DNA from: Himantopus leucocephalus
Lineage: Eukaryota; Chordata; Aves; Charadriiformes; Recurvirostridae
Reading direction: 5' to 3'
DNA length: 64,000 nt
NCBI GenBank assembly: GCA_003993805.1
Contig: RSEF01000031.1
Coordinates: 50,990,543 to 51,054,542 of the forward strand
Positions 46,801-56,265 of the stretch are shown here, one piece after another. Each line of letters opens with the position of its first letter. The stretch's first letter is position 1. A model generated the notes under the pieces. The model did no database searches. It was not told where the DNA came from and worked only from the letters and a program-made list of their open reading frames with translations. Made by a program: the position numbers and the translations under genes.

Positions 46801-49549
46801 GCAGAAGAAGGAGAGACTTCCCCTGATTATGTGTAATGAACGTAGTGTCAGAGCTTCTGCTGCCCTCTTTTACTGCTGTTGAAGTAATTAATATTAGTTA
46901 CGCCAGAAATTGAACAAAAGTGACGATAGCAAAAACGCAGCTTGTCCTGTGGTGCATACTTGCCTTTTTTATGGTTGTTGTTCAGTGCTCTCCACACTTC
47001 ATTGGGAGCCAGACCCCTGCAACTCATTGATGACTATACGTTATTCTGGGCTCAACGCTTCGGGTTCTGCCTTCTATGGCAGAGAGTTTCCAGCCCTCCA
47101 TCTAGGATTCCTTGGGGCTTGCGTGCTGCTTTGCAGGTATGGAAGTTGGAAGGCATATTTTGAAGGTATCTTTTTCAGTATCTTTTTCTTGTTGCAGGTG
47201 AGGTGATTTCAGCTCTGAGAGATACTGGGCTTCTTAAAAAAACGATTGTTATATTCACTGCAGATCATGGAGAACTTGCTATGGAACACCGGCAGTTCTA
47301 TAAAATGAGCATGTATGAAGGAAGTTCCCATGTTCCTCTTTTAGTTATGGGGCCAGGCATAAAAGAACAGCAGCAAGTACCAAACGTGGTATCTCTCGTG
47401 GATATATATCCTACTATGCTTGGTGAGTTAAGTCAAATGAAATTTTTTTTCCCAGTTACTATTATGCATTTGTATTATAGTCAGAATTCCGTCTGCACTT
47501 TGTGAGGCAATGTAGTAACACACTTAATACAAAATACAGACTTAATACATACAGACTTAATACAAAATGCAAAAAATGGATGTAAAAATTAAATAAGGGA
47601 GCTGATGATGTTCCTTATTAGTGTTACTGTCATCAACACAATTACAGTGAATGGTTATATATAGGATTATTTGTTTTTTATCACCTTTTTATTTTTTTAC
47701 AACAATCACATGCATTTTAGATATGAGTAATCCTTGCTCGCCTTCGTGCCTAACAGTTTGCTATAGTGTAAATGCATCCAGAGATGAGATTAAACCTGAA
47801 AGGATGGCAGCTTCATTATCTTATCAAAGGAATGTCCTTTATGAAGGGTTACGTGGAAGAAATGTCATAAAGACTTTGTATAGGAAATGATTGATCTGGA
47901 CAAGCATAATGAGATAATGGATATCCATTCTTACCTTCTTGGGTATGGAAATACTCATTACAGGGCAGAGAATCAAAAAAAAAGGACTGACATCACATTG
48001 CTTAGACACAGATGGAAATTATTTTTAAGAGTTAATTTTTGAAGAGATACCTGTGATAAATCGTGCAAGAGATGAATCTCATTGGAACTGGACATTAGGT
48101 GAAGTTGCCATTCTAGGCTTTATCTGGGATCTTTTAGGGTACTGATCAGAAAATTGTTCTTTTCAAGGCAGCCTGCAAAGCTCGCTCTTTAAGAAGCGTC
48201 CCGTGTACAGGGCAATTGCCTGAGAGAATGTGGGGCAGTAGATAAAACTGTACTTTTATCAGTAAAAGCCAGTGAAAAATCCTTTTCTATGTTGTTTTAA
48301 GTTGATTTTCTAAAACCAGAACAAGAGACGTTTATCTTTTCTCAAAACTTTTGAACCAGTAATCCAGTTGAAAATAGGATGTAATCTGAGTAGGTTTGTC
48401 TTCCAGTTTCTGATACCAAATCTTTTATATATATCTCTAAAGTAATCTGTATTAGATGTGGTTCTTACATAAGTTATGGTATCATATGTAAAGATAAAGA
48501 GCTTAGCACTGTTATTATCAAAGAAGTGAAGGGTTAAGCCATGTTGGATATGGAGCTTTTAGAGTCCTTTCATGCGATGACAATCTCCTTCTCCTGCCTG
48601 ATGTGGTCAGAGCAGAAAGGGAGGGCATAAAACCATGATTAAAAATAAAAAAATAAAAACCCACCACCCATCACTGGAGGCTATCGAGATTGGTTTTAGC
48701 AAACATTTGTTAAAGATGGACTTAGACATAGCTGATACTGCTTTTGATCAAGATGGTGGGCAGCTGACCTTGGAAAGTTCCTTAAGGTTTTTTTTTTTAT
48801 TATTTGTGTATTTTGGGGTTCCTGTGTTCTACAAGGAGAATAATTAGGAATGCCTGTTCTATTATTGTAATAAAATTTACATTCAGACACCTGTAGCATT
48901 AGGTTAGGCTTTTTTAATCATGGTAACTGGAGTAGCATTTTGACTTTGTCTGTCTTTGCTTAGATATAGCGAAAATTGCTGTCCAGCAGAACCTTAGTGG
49001 ATATTCTCTTATGCCGCTGCTACGTGGAAAGGCTGAAAATGAAGTCTCACCCAGAGGGCCTCGGCCCTCGTGGGTTTTGAGCGAGTTCCACGGGTGCAAT
49101 GTGAATTCTTCCACGTACATGCTTCGAACTGGCAAATGGAAATATATCGCTTACTCAGATGGCCGTTCAGTAGTTCCACAACTGTTTGGTATGTTACAAC
49201 TTTTATGTCCTCGCTGACTGAATAATTTACTTAAATGCAAATTGGCTCTTAACTGACTTTTTTGTTTGTTCCAGACCTTTCTGATGATCCAGATGAGCTA
49301 ACAAACGTTGCCGTAAAATTCCCAGTAACTGTACATTCCTTGGACAAAATACTCCGCTCCATAGTAAATTACCCAAAGGTTTCTTCTTCTGTTCATGAGT
49401 ATAACAAAAGACAGTTTATGAGTTGGAAACAAAGTTTGGGTCAGAATTACTCAAATGTTATTGCCAACCTTAGGTGGCATCAAGACTGGTTAAAGGAACC
49501 AAAAAAATACGAGAATGCAATTGACAAGTGGCTTAGTCAAAGTGAGTAA
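28741..49549 (+). CDS. ARSK: Arylsulfatase K (lysosomal glucuronate-2-sulfatase), complete eight-exon gene
   Basis: Established role: ARSK is a lysosomal sulfatase removing 2-sulfate from glucuronate in heparan and dermatan sulfate breakdown. Eight plus-strand exons with GT/AG borders join into 1617 nt, 538 residues (human 536): 28741-28887, 33952-34081, 36434-36593, 42309-42591, 45742-45913, 47198-47422, 48964-49188, 49275-49549. Residues 1-26 form a hydrophobic signal peptide. Cys87 in SPICCPSR is the formylglycine precursor (human Cys80). Asp47 and Asp50 in CDSLDGR, and the ADHGELAMEH motif, supply metal and active-site positions. N-glycosylation sequons include NCT and NSS. The start is the first ATG of the CpG island, followed directly by the signal peptide. 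AATAAA overlaps the stop (49549-49554), which is probably too near; another is at 50273-50278. No defects seen. Confidence 0.97.
28888..33951. other. ARSK intron 1
   Basis: A 5.1-kb intron. The first few hundred bases are still CpG-rich. No repeat family or homologous reading frame was recognised. Confidence 0.6.
33952..34081 (+). CDS. ARSK: ARSK exon 2, sulfatase signature
   Basis: A 130-nt exon: DGRLTFYPGNQTVDLPFINF, then AYTNSPICCPSRA. It holds the C-x-P-S-R motif in which Cys87 is converted to formylglycine. The acceptor is attgcag and the donor gtagga. Confidence 0.97.
35120..35640 (-). mobile_element. CR1 LINE 3' fragment with an open ORF2 end
   Basis: A minus-oriented CR1 of about 520 bp in ARSK intron 2, with its tail at 35120 (tcacagaatcacagaatggc, then ggaagggacc). 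The minus strand keeps an uninterrupted 157-residue frame (35167-35640) equal to the C-terminal end of CR1 ORF2, for example EKLRDLGLFSLDKRRLRGDL and VAEQWHRLPREVVESPSLEI. The copy is 5'-truncated at about 35640 and lacks the endonuclease and reverse transcriptase core, so it cannot move alone. The open frame suggests a fairly young copy. Confidence 0.93.
36434..36593 (+). CDS. ARSK: ARSK exon 3
   Basis: A 160-nt exon: MWSGLFTHLTESWNNFKGLD, then HGYRTQKYGKLDYTSGHHSV. It completes the second half of the sulfatase signature, including the GKLDYTSG block. A long pyrimidine tract precedes the acceptor; the donor is gtaatc. Confidence 0.97.
36594..42308. other. ARSK intron 3
   Basis: A 5.7-kb AT-rich intron. 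I saw no coding homology and no clear mobile element. There are short A or T runs and a G run near 40976-40984. Confidence 0.6.
42309..42591 (+). CDS. ARSK: ARSK exon 4
   Basis: A 283-nt exon: NRVEAWTRDVDFLLRQEGRP, then LYLGLNLPHPYPSPYAGENY and LGK at donor gtatgt. The LPHPYPSP block contains a conserved active-site His. Confidence 0.97.
42592..45741. other. ARSK intron 4
   Basis: A 3.1-kb intron with nothing recognised. The patch 44740-44830 is locally GC-rich but has no meaningful frame. Confidence 0.55.
45742..45913 (+). CDS. ARSK: ARSK exon 5
   Basis: A 172-nt exon: VTYEAIKIPKWSSLSEMHPV, then DYYSSYTKNCTGEF and AFYYAMCAETDAMLG across donor gtaggt. It is close to human throughout. Confidence 0.97.
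45914..47197. other. ARSK intron 5
   Basis: Intron with an A/T-only low-complexity stretch near 46540-46600. A 98-residue frame just before exon 6 has no homology and is not supported. Confidence 0.55.
47198..47422 (+). CDS. ARSK: ARSK exon 6, second metal-binding motif
   Basis: A 225-nt exon with TADHGELAMEHRQFYKMSMY and VSLVDIYPTML. Asp and His of DHGE are metal ligands in sulfatases. The acceptor is gttgcag and the donor gtgagt. Confidence 0.97.
47423..48963. other. ARSK intron 6
   Basis: A 1.5-kb intron. A small imperfect duplication of an acagacttaatac unit lies at about 47526-47566. Nothing else was recognised. Confidence 0.55.
48964..49188 (+). CDS. ARSK: ARSK exon 7
   Basis: A 225-nt exon: IAKIAVQQNLSGYSLMPLLR, then PSWVLSEFHGCNVNSSTYML and KWKYIAYSDG. 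The donor is gtatgt. Two glycosylation sequons (NLS, NSS) match human positions. Confidence 0.96.
49275..49549 (+). CDS. ARSK: ARSK exon 8 with stop codon
   Basis: A 275-nt terminal exon: LSDDPDELTNVAVKFPVTVH, then QNYSNVIANLRWHQDWLKEP, ending DKWLSQSE and TAA. The last residues differ from human (human ends MNPRAV). Confidence 0.96.
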
Positions 49550-52500
49550 ATAAAAGCAACCTCGGTTTCACATGACTGAGGATATGAAAACATTCTGTGT
49601 TTGTAATATTATGCTGTATTTCAAGTGTTAGAGTTACTGCCTTAAATAAGCTGTTGAAGGCCAAGATGCCTGAACAATTACGCTTTGTGTTAGAAAGCCA
49701 AAAGCATTTTATATAAGTAGCCAGCACAACACATCTAGAGTTTTTAATGTTATAAATCTGTAACACTTATGTACTATCCTTCCTGTGTATACCTAAGTAC
49801 AAATTGTGTGTATGGAATATTTAGCTGGTTGCAAAAGTGCAGTGTATTAAGCATTAGAATTCTACAGGAATTTCCCTTTCTAAGGACAGGTTAAAGCAAG
49901 GGTTATGGAATTCAGTGTCCTGTCGTGAAATGTGCTGAAGCCCACTTTTCATCAAGACGGATTTTAAGTCCACAATGAATACACATTCATCCACCTTAGA
50001 GAAGCTAAAGTGGTTAAAATATAATCAAAAATTTAAGAACTGGCATTGGTCTGAACATAAATGTAGTTTATTCAAGTACTTACTATGTCAGCATTCCTTT
50101 TTCATATGTGATTCACTCTCCATCTTTTCAAGATCTGCCTTCTCATCTCTTTCTTTTGGATCTGGTACTTATCACTCCTTGCTGTTTAAAATTTCATAAT
50201 ACGCATAAGCTACTAATTGAGCATGTTTGCAAGTGAAGAGGAGTCTGGTCTCTGGTCACTGTTGGAAATCAAAATAAACAAAACAAACCAAACCAGACCC
50301 CTCTGACCAAACCTGTGAGTAGAGCAGTTCTCTGAAAAGTGATAGTGTGATTTGCATAGCGTAAGATGAACACTGCTGGAATAGATCTGCATTATGCAGT
50401 TAGATTCTGCAGGTGAATGTTTTAATGTGCATCAACAAGTGGAGAACTGGAACCAGCAACGTACACGGAGGGGATGCAATTGAAGTTTGCAGAAAAAGTT
50501 AACATAAAAATACTGCTTTACATTTTTCCAGGAATGTGATCAAAAAAAAACAAAGCCGTTTTTGGAAGAAAGTATGGTTTAGCTGGTAACTCTTCTGCTT
50601 AAGGAAAAATGTAATTGTAGCAGGACTTACAATTGCTTATTCTTGATCACAATTGTTACTGCTATAGTAACAATTCAGGATGACATTATACTTCATACCT
50701 ACATGCTTTCTGGAATCTGTAATGAAATACTCAGCGGTAGCAGTAACCTAGTAAATTTAAACATGAAAAATACATGTCTTTTCTGATGGCTAAGCACTCT
50801 ACATGCATTTCGTAAACTACTTGCCACACTAGAATTAGGTACATATTTATGAATAATTTAGCTGTAAAATTCCCAGTACATTGTACATTCCTTGGACAAA
50901 ATACTCCAGTTTATTTTTTTTGTGTTCATAGAACATTAAGGCTAACCTTACACTACTTATCTCTACAGTAGCATTTCTTTTTTTTTTTACGTGAGGGCAA
51001 GGAACAAATTAATAGTTAAAATAAATGGTCAAACACTGTAGCACATCATGGCTTATTTAGCGGGGAAACGAATAAATAAATTGATCGCTTTCCAGAGGTC
51101 TGGACAGAATGCAGTACGTAGTACAGAATGTAGCAACATAAAATTATGGTGAACTGGGTGTGGTTTGTGTTTTAAAAAAAAAACGTTTAAAGAAATTACT
51201 AGAAAATGGTTAAGGAATTTACAAGGGTAATTTGTATTTTGTCAGTTCTGTGGACAGTGCTTTCTTTAACGACACGAGCTTTTAAGATGTACTTCTACTA
51301 AGTGTTAGGCTTAACGAAAGTGCAGTTTGTGATACTCTGTGAAATGGAAAAACAAATTGGGAGAACAAACGTCTTACCGTAACTCCTTGCAACAGCTGTG
51401 TGTCGCAGGCTGCCCAAAGAAGCCCAGGGCGGGCACGGGGGGCAGCTTTCCAGACAATGCAGGAAGCCCCGGGGAAGCGCTGGCGCGCAAAGCAGAGCTA
51501 GGGTGTCGGGAGGTAGGGACGCTCCCTCGCAAGGCGGTTCTGTAGCAGCCTGGGATCAGAGCCTACCGCAGTATGTCTGGTCTAGTACTTCTTTCTGTAT
51601 CTGGTCTTCTTAAAATGCTGGTTGAAAAATGCTTTGTTAAAAGCACAACTTTGACTTTTGCAAGTTATTTGTGTGTGAGTGAAACTTTGTTCTGAAGAGC
51701 TAGAGAGAAGGCAAAAGCCCCTTAATGCCTTCCTGCTCTGTTTGCGATAACCAGTCGACCTGTGTTGGTGCAGAACTGAGCTAATTTAAGTCTAAACCAG
51801 ATACATTTAACAATGTGGTCATATTCAGTTACTCTGTCTTAGTTATGCTCATACATCTGCATTATTGTAACACACATCAAATGAGGTTTACAATACGCAA
51901 GGGTGGTGAGCTCACAAAGGAAAAAAAAAGTCTGGTTTTTGATCACATGGGCTGAGTTACGTGGTATTAACATTGAAGAGTCATTGGAGAGAGAGGGAGG
52001 GAGAAGGGAGGCTGGAGTGCCAGCAGGTTCAAACGTATTTATTAGATGTAGCCAGGTCAATGCAGCCTCAGGAGGTTTACCTGAGACTGCCAAGGGCATT
52101 GGCCTCATCAGCTTCTGAACCTTTCTTTTATCTTCAAGTGCTTACAAAGGCAGGAGAGGTACTGCTGTCCTGATGAACAAAAATGGGAATGATTTTTGTG
52201 AACACAAGGTCCTAGTGGTCACTGGAGAGGTGATGCCCAGCCAATGTCAATTTGCCAACAAATCACATGAAAATAATAATCCGCCGCCTTTGTCAGGATA
52301 ACCAGCCTAGTCGGTAGGAAAAAATCAGTGGGGAAACCCAGGCTTTGAGTGCACCTGGGCAACAGCCTATCTGGTCTTATTTTAAGCAAGCTGTGGAAAC
52401 AGAGTCTACATAAAATTACTCTAAGTTAGGTTCGCAACTGGCTAAAATCGAACTTGGTAGTAGATACCAAAACCTAAACAGTGGGAAGGCTGATCAAATA

Positions 52501-54334
52501 AAGTCTGCAAGAATCTGATGTAGTACTGTTTGGTGCTTTTTTAATGAGTCATCTGAATGCAGGAGTAGGCACTTTTTTCTTATTAAACATGAGAAAATGC
52601 ACCTTGGGAGAGCTGTCGGCATTTCTGAGGATAGCCTAAAATTCAAAGTAGTGTTGATTAGCTAGAAAAGTGATCTGAAATCAATCAGATAAAATTCATC
52701 ATGGATTAGTTAAAGGTCAGAATAAAAACGAAGGGGAAAAACATTATAATGGTGAACAACAAACTGCCTAGGCTGCAATTTTGCAGGAAAAAAAGCCCCA
52801 CGTGCCTGGAGATTTTTGAGAACCAGAAGCAGGGTATGAATCAACAGCGTGATGTGGTGACGAAGGAAACGAGTGATGTTTGAGGGTGATTAAAGGAGTG
52901 TTGTGTGTAAGACACAAGAGGCAATTATATTATTCTTCTTAACGCTAGTGAATCCTCAGAGTATTGTCTCCCCTTCATGGCTTTGGTTTTTAAGAAGGAC
53001 GTAAACAGATCAGGGGATTTGGAGGAAAATAATATAAATAAGGGTCTTGTGAATCATGTTGGGTTTATTTCAGCCGTCAGAGAAACCTTGACAAGTCTTC
53101 AGCTACGAATAAGGCTCATATAAGAGCATGGCAACTGCTGCCACTGAGGATGGAAAAAGAAATGTCTTTGTTTTTTAGGCAGTGCTGTTCTGATGAGCTA
53201 TTTGGAGGGGGAAAGAAAAAAAAAGATGACCTGTAAGTGGTGAAACATTGAAACAGCCTGCCAAGAGAACCCCAAAGAAAAGAGAGGTGTAGAGAAGAGG
53301 TTATTGGACAGGTGGGTGAGAGCCAGGTCAAGAGCAGGGATGTAGGGAGCCTCAGGTCCCATGTCGCTGAAGCAGTGCGTGTCACCCAGAATGGGCACGG
53401 AACAGCCGTGCTGCAGCGCCAGCCGGACCCCGCACAAGCAGGAGCCCTGCCCCGTACCGACCTTCCTCGCTCCCCGTGTGCGCGCTCGCCGCTGCAGCCT
53501 GCGAGAACTGGGTGGAAAACCCCACTTGGCAGCTTCCCACGAAAACAGACGTTGCGGTTGAACGCGCTACGCAGACGCTGAAACCTGCACAGACGCCACG
53601 CTGTTTCCACCCCGCTCATACCTGCGCAGAAACAGCAGCCAGGCTCCTTGGCGGAGAAACGCCTTCATGCAATCGCAGCATGAACACATTTCGGTTCGTG
53701 TTCACTGTCTCGGACTCCTCGAGGGGGTCAGTCGGATGGGGAATCCACCACGGCAGCCAGATGTGGGGATGGAGGTGTACCTCCTGCTCCGTCAGGTGTC
53801 GGTGAGGTCCATCCCGCGTCCAGCCATGGCATCTGACACCGCTCCCGTCTGCAGGCACAGAGCTCTCGCTGTCACCTGCTGTGCTGTGTCAGTCACCTTC
53901 ACACGTGTGCGCTGTCATCAACGCAGCGGGGGTATCGATACGCACGTGCTACCAGCTACAAACATTCCACATTGTTCATACCCAGTCCCACAGAAAGAGC
54001 TCTCATACCGCAGAAAAATGCAGGTTTGCCTTAATTTGTAGTGTCAACATTGCAAAAAATACTCATCTGGTGAAGTGGGTGTAACGGAAATCTTACAAAT
54101 AAAACAGGAGCTAAATGAGAAGGATACGGTCTTGGTGCGGTATTCCTTCATTGCCTTAAAACACGCTGAACAGGAATAAATATCACAGTGTTTTAGAAGA
54201 CTTTTGCCACATTTTACACACATACATCCCGTTGTGGTGTGTCTCTTACAGCCCCCTGCTCACTCTGTACAGTCTGGTGGATTTAAACAACAACAGCAAC
54301 AACCAAAAAAGAGTAATTTCTTGGACTGACCTAT
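49550..54334. other. ARSK 3' UTR and ARSK-GPR150 intergenic region
   Basis: The first part must hold the ARSK 3' UTR. Candidate poly(A) signals are at 49549-49554 and 50273-50278. It also holds a copied fragment of ARSK exon 8 (50861-50907). Two patches, 51400-51560 and 53340-53960, are GC- and CpG-rich with overlapping short frames on both strands but no recognisable product. Confidence 0.6.
50861..50907 (+). repeat. Duplicated fragment of ARSK exon 8
   Basis: This 47-bp stretch repeats ARSK exon 8 bases 49310-49355. Both carry gtaaaattcccagta, then after a small difference tgtacattccttggacaaaa and tactcc. It is in the same orientation, about 1.5 kb downstream, with unrelated sequence on both sides. 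It is not part of an open frame. Confidence 0.9.
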
Positions 54335-54340
54335 TTTATT
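54335..54340 (-). promoter_or_regulatory. Candidate GPR150 poly(A) signal
   Basis: The minus strand reads AATAAA about 267 nt past the GPR150 stop codon. Position and orientation fit; no transcript evidence is available. Confidence 0.45.
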
Positions 54341-54606
54341 CCTGAATGAGGTATCACAAAATCCACAAAGTACGACCGCAGTACTCGTAAGGCTTTGTAC
54401 GCATCACAAGTCGGGCTCTGAACGGGAACAACGTTTGGGCGGTTTTGCATAGCAACAGCCGTCCTGACGATTTTGCCCTCTTCCGTACGCGCGTTTGAAC
54501 GTGAAAACACATCCAAAAAGTAAAAAAAAAAAATATTTTTATATATATATCCCCGAAGCTCAGCCAACGCCAAGGTAAAGGACCCGGGGCACCGCCGTGC
54601 GGCTGC

Positions 54607-55884
54607 TCAAGCGCTGCCCAGCGCACAGCCCCGTCCCGTCCCCGCCGCGGGAGGAGCGCTCGGCGCTGACCGGCACCCGCGGGGGCACCGCGCCACGCGT
54701 GGGGACGGCCGCGCCGCCACCGCCACCGCCACCGCCACCGCCGGGGCGCGGGGGGAGCCGGGGGTACCGGCGGAGCCGGGGGTAGCGGGGGTGCTGGGGA
54801 TGCCGGGGGTGCCGGGGGTGCCCGGGGTGCCGGGGGTACCGGAGGAGCCCGGGGTGCCGGGGGTACCGGGGGTGCCGGGGGTGCCCGTGCAGGCGGCGCG
54901 GCGGCGGAGCGGCCGTCGGAGCGTGTCCCCGCGCCGCCCCTGTCCGTCGGGTCGGGGGCGGCGGCAGCAGCAGGAGGCGGCGGCGGGTGCCGCGCCGGTC
55001 CGGCAGAGGCCGCGGCGGAGGCGGCCGGTCAGGACGAGGCAGGCGTAGGGGTTGAGCGCGCTGTTGGCCGCCGCCACGATGCCCAGCGCCGCCAGCGCCT
55101 CCCGCCGCCCCCCGCCGGGCGCCGCGGCCAGGCCGAGCTCCACGGCGCAGCGGGGCAGGCGGCAGAGCCCGAAGAGACCCGACAGCACCAGCGGCAGCCG
55201 CAGCGCCCGCCACCGACCGCCCCCGCCCGCCGCCGCCGCCGCCGCCGCCCGCCGCCGCCTCCGCCGGGCGGCCCCGACGGCCCCCAGGCTGCGGGCGCAG
55301 GCCCAGCAGAGCAGCCCGGCGGGCGCCAGGAAACCGGTGGCCGCCCCGTAGGCGGCGAAGGCCAGCCCCTGCCAGCGCGGCAGCTCCTCCAAGACGCTGC
55401 GGCAGCGCGGCCCGCCGGGGCGCGGCGGCGCCGGGCGGAAGGCGAAGGCCTGGGGCAGGGCGAGCAGCGGCGCCAGCAGCCAGCCCAGGGCGGCCAGCCG
55501 GCGAGCGGGCAGCGCCGGGCGGTGCCGCTCCAGCGCCAGCAGCACCAGCCCGTGGGCCGAGGCCAGCGGCCCGCAGCGCTGCAGCAGCGGCAGCAGGCGG
55601 CAGGCGAAGCCCCCCGGGGGGCCGGCGGGGCCGGGCAGCTCGGTCGCCAGCCGCGGCAGCAGCGCCAGCCCGCAGCCCGCCAGGTCGGCCAGCGCCAAGT
55701 GCCCCAGCAGCAGGTCCCGCCGACGGCGCGGCCGCCCCCCGCGCAGCCCCCCCAGCACCAGCCCGTTGCCCACCAGCGCCAGCAGCAGGACGGCCCCCGC
55801 CCAGGCTGCCCGCGGGCCGGGGAGGGGCGGGGGGGCGCCGGGGGCGGAGAGGTTGGGGCCCGGGGGGAAGGGGTCCTCCTCCAT
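54607..55884 (-). CDS. GPR150: GPR150, orphan class A G-protein-coupled receptor
   Basis: An intronless plasma-membrane receptor of 425 residues (human about 434); ligand unknown. The start MEEDPFPPGPN matches the human N-terminus; in-frame ATGs further upstream precede a TATA-like box or lack conservation. TM1 is about residues 28-47 with Asn40 (GN motif), TM2 carries LALADL with Asp67, and Cys95 and Cys161 can form the usual disulfide. TM3 ends ERH (119-121) instead of DRY, and TM4 has Trp135. TM6 is about 228-252. TM7 has NSALNPYAC (274-282), so NPxxY lacks its Tyr. A CCC cluster after helix 8 may be palmitoylated. The C-tail is a Gly-Thr-Pro repeat followed by a Val-Ala run, which I do not recall in human. 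Base composition is extremely GC-rich. It converges with ARSK. Confidence 0.93.
   Translation of the reverse strand: MEEDPFPPGPNLSAPGAPPPLPGPRAAWAGAVLLLALVGNGLVLGGLRGGRPRRRRDLLLGHLALADLAGCGLALLPRLATELPGPAGPPGGFACRLLPLLQRCGPLASAHGLVLLALERHRPALPARRLAALGWLLAPLLALPQAFAFRPAPPRPGGPRCRSVLEELPRWQGLAFAAYGAATGFLAPAGLLCWACARSLGAVGAARRRRRRAAAAAAAGGGGRWRALRLPLVLSGLFGLCRLPRCAVELGLAAAPGGGRREALAALGIVAAANSALNPYACLVLTGRLRRGLCRTGAAPAAASCCCRRPRPDGQGRRGDTLRRPLRRRAACTGTPGTPGTPGTPGSSGTPGTPGTPGTPGIPSTPATPGSAGTPGSPRAPAVAVAVAVAARPSPRVARCPRGCRSAPSAPPAAGTGRGCALGSA
54715..54893. repeat. Coding minisatellite in the GPR150 C-tail
   Basis: On the plus strand, imperfect 9-bp units of the type ccgggggtg, preceded by a caccgc array at about 54717-54743. 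On the minus strand they read as GTP/GTPG repeats and then a (VA)n run in the receptor tail. Copy number is likely to vary between individuals. Confidence 0.9.
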
Positions 55885-55950
55885 GGGGGGCACCCGCCGC
55901 TCCGGCCGCCGAGCTTCCCCGGTGGCGGCGGCGGCGGCGCTCCCCGCAGG

Positions 55951-55960
55951 CATATATAGG
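55951..55960 (-). promoter_or_regulatory. TATA-like core promoter of GPR150
   Basis: The minus strand reads cctatatatg, an AT-rich element alone in a sea of G and C, about 70 nt before the GPR150 start codon. A transcription start about 30 nt downstream would leave a leader of about 40 nt. If this is right, the upstream in-frame ATGs at 56013, 55974 and 55953 are not in the mRNA. Confidence 0.45.
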
Positions 55961-56028
55961 GGCTGGCCCGTCATCCGGCACCGGGGGTGGGCTGCGCGCA
56001 CGGCGGATCGCACGCCCCCCGCCCCCGG

Positions 56029-56265
56029 CGCCGGCGAAGCATCTTCCCCCGGTGGTCCTCATCCCCTGCACCGCCCGGCGCCGGGGAGCATCTTCCGCCG
56101 GTGGTCCTCGCTCCCCGGCACCGGCGGGCATCTTCTGCCGACGGTCCTCATCCCCTACACAGCGCCGGGCCGGCGGGCATCTTCCCCCGGTGGTCCTCAT
56201 CCCCTGCACCCCCCAGCGCCGGGGAGCATCTTCCCCCGGTGGTCCTCATCCCCGGCATCCCTCAC
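56029..56265. repeat. GC-rich minisatellite, about five copies of a 45-50-bp unit
   Basis: Each unit contains gcatcttcccccggtggtcc followed by tcatcccc and a ggcgccgg-type spacer, with small changes (for example ccgccggtgg, ctgccgacgg). It lies just upstream of the GPR150 promoter. It makes long open frames in several registers that are artefacts of the repeat. Confidence 0.9.

Noticed and set aside
46910..47206. 98-codon plus-strand frame before ARSK exon 6
   Set aside because: It runs into the exon 6 acceptor in a frame different from that of ARSK and has no homology. It is intron sequence.
53116..53619. 167-codon minus-strand frame between ARSK and GPR150
   Set aside because: No recognised domain, low-complexity and Ser/Cys-rich composition, and no supported promoter. 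Kept only as a low-interest region.
55885..56013. GPR150 start at the upstream ATG (43 extra residues)
   Set aside because: The extra residues are not conserved with human, and a TATA-like box lies inside them. MEEDPFPPGPN matches the human start.
54560..56209. 549-codon open frame on the minus strand over GPR150
   Set aside because: It is another reading frame of the GC-rich GPR150 region and its minisatellites. It lacks conserved content, while the 425-residue frame shows the receptor motifs.
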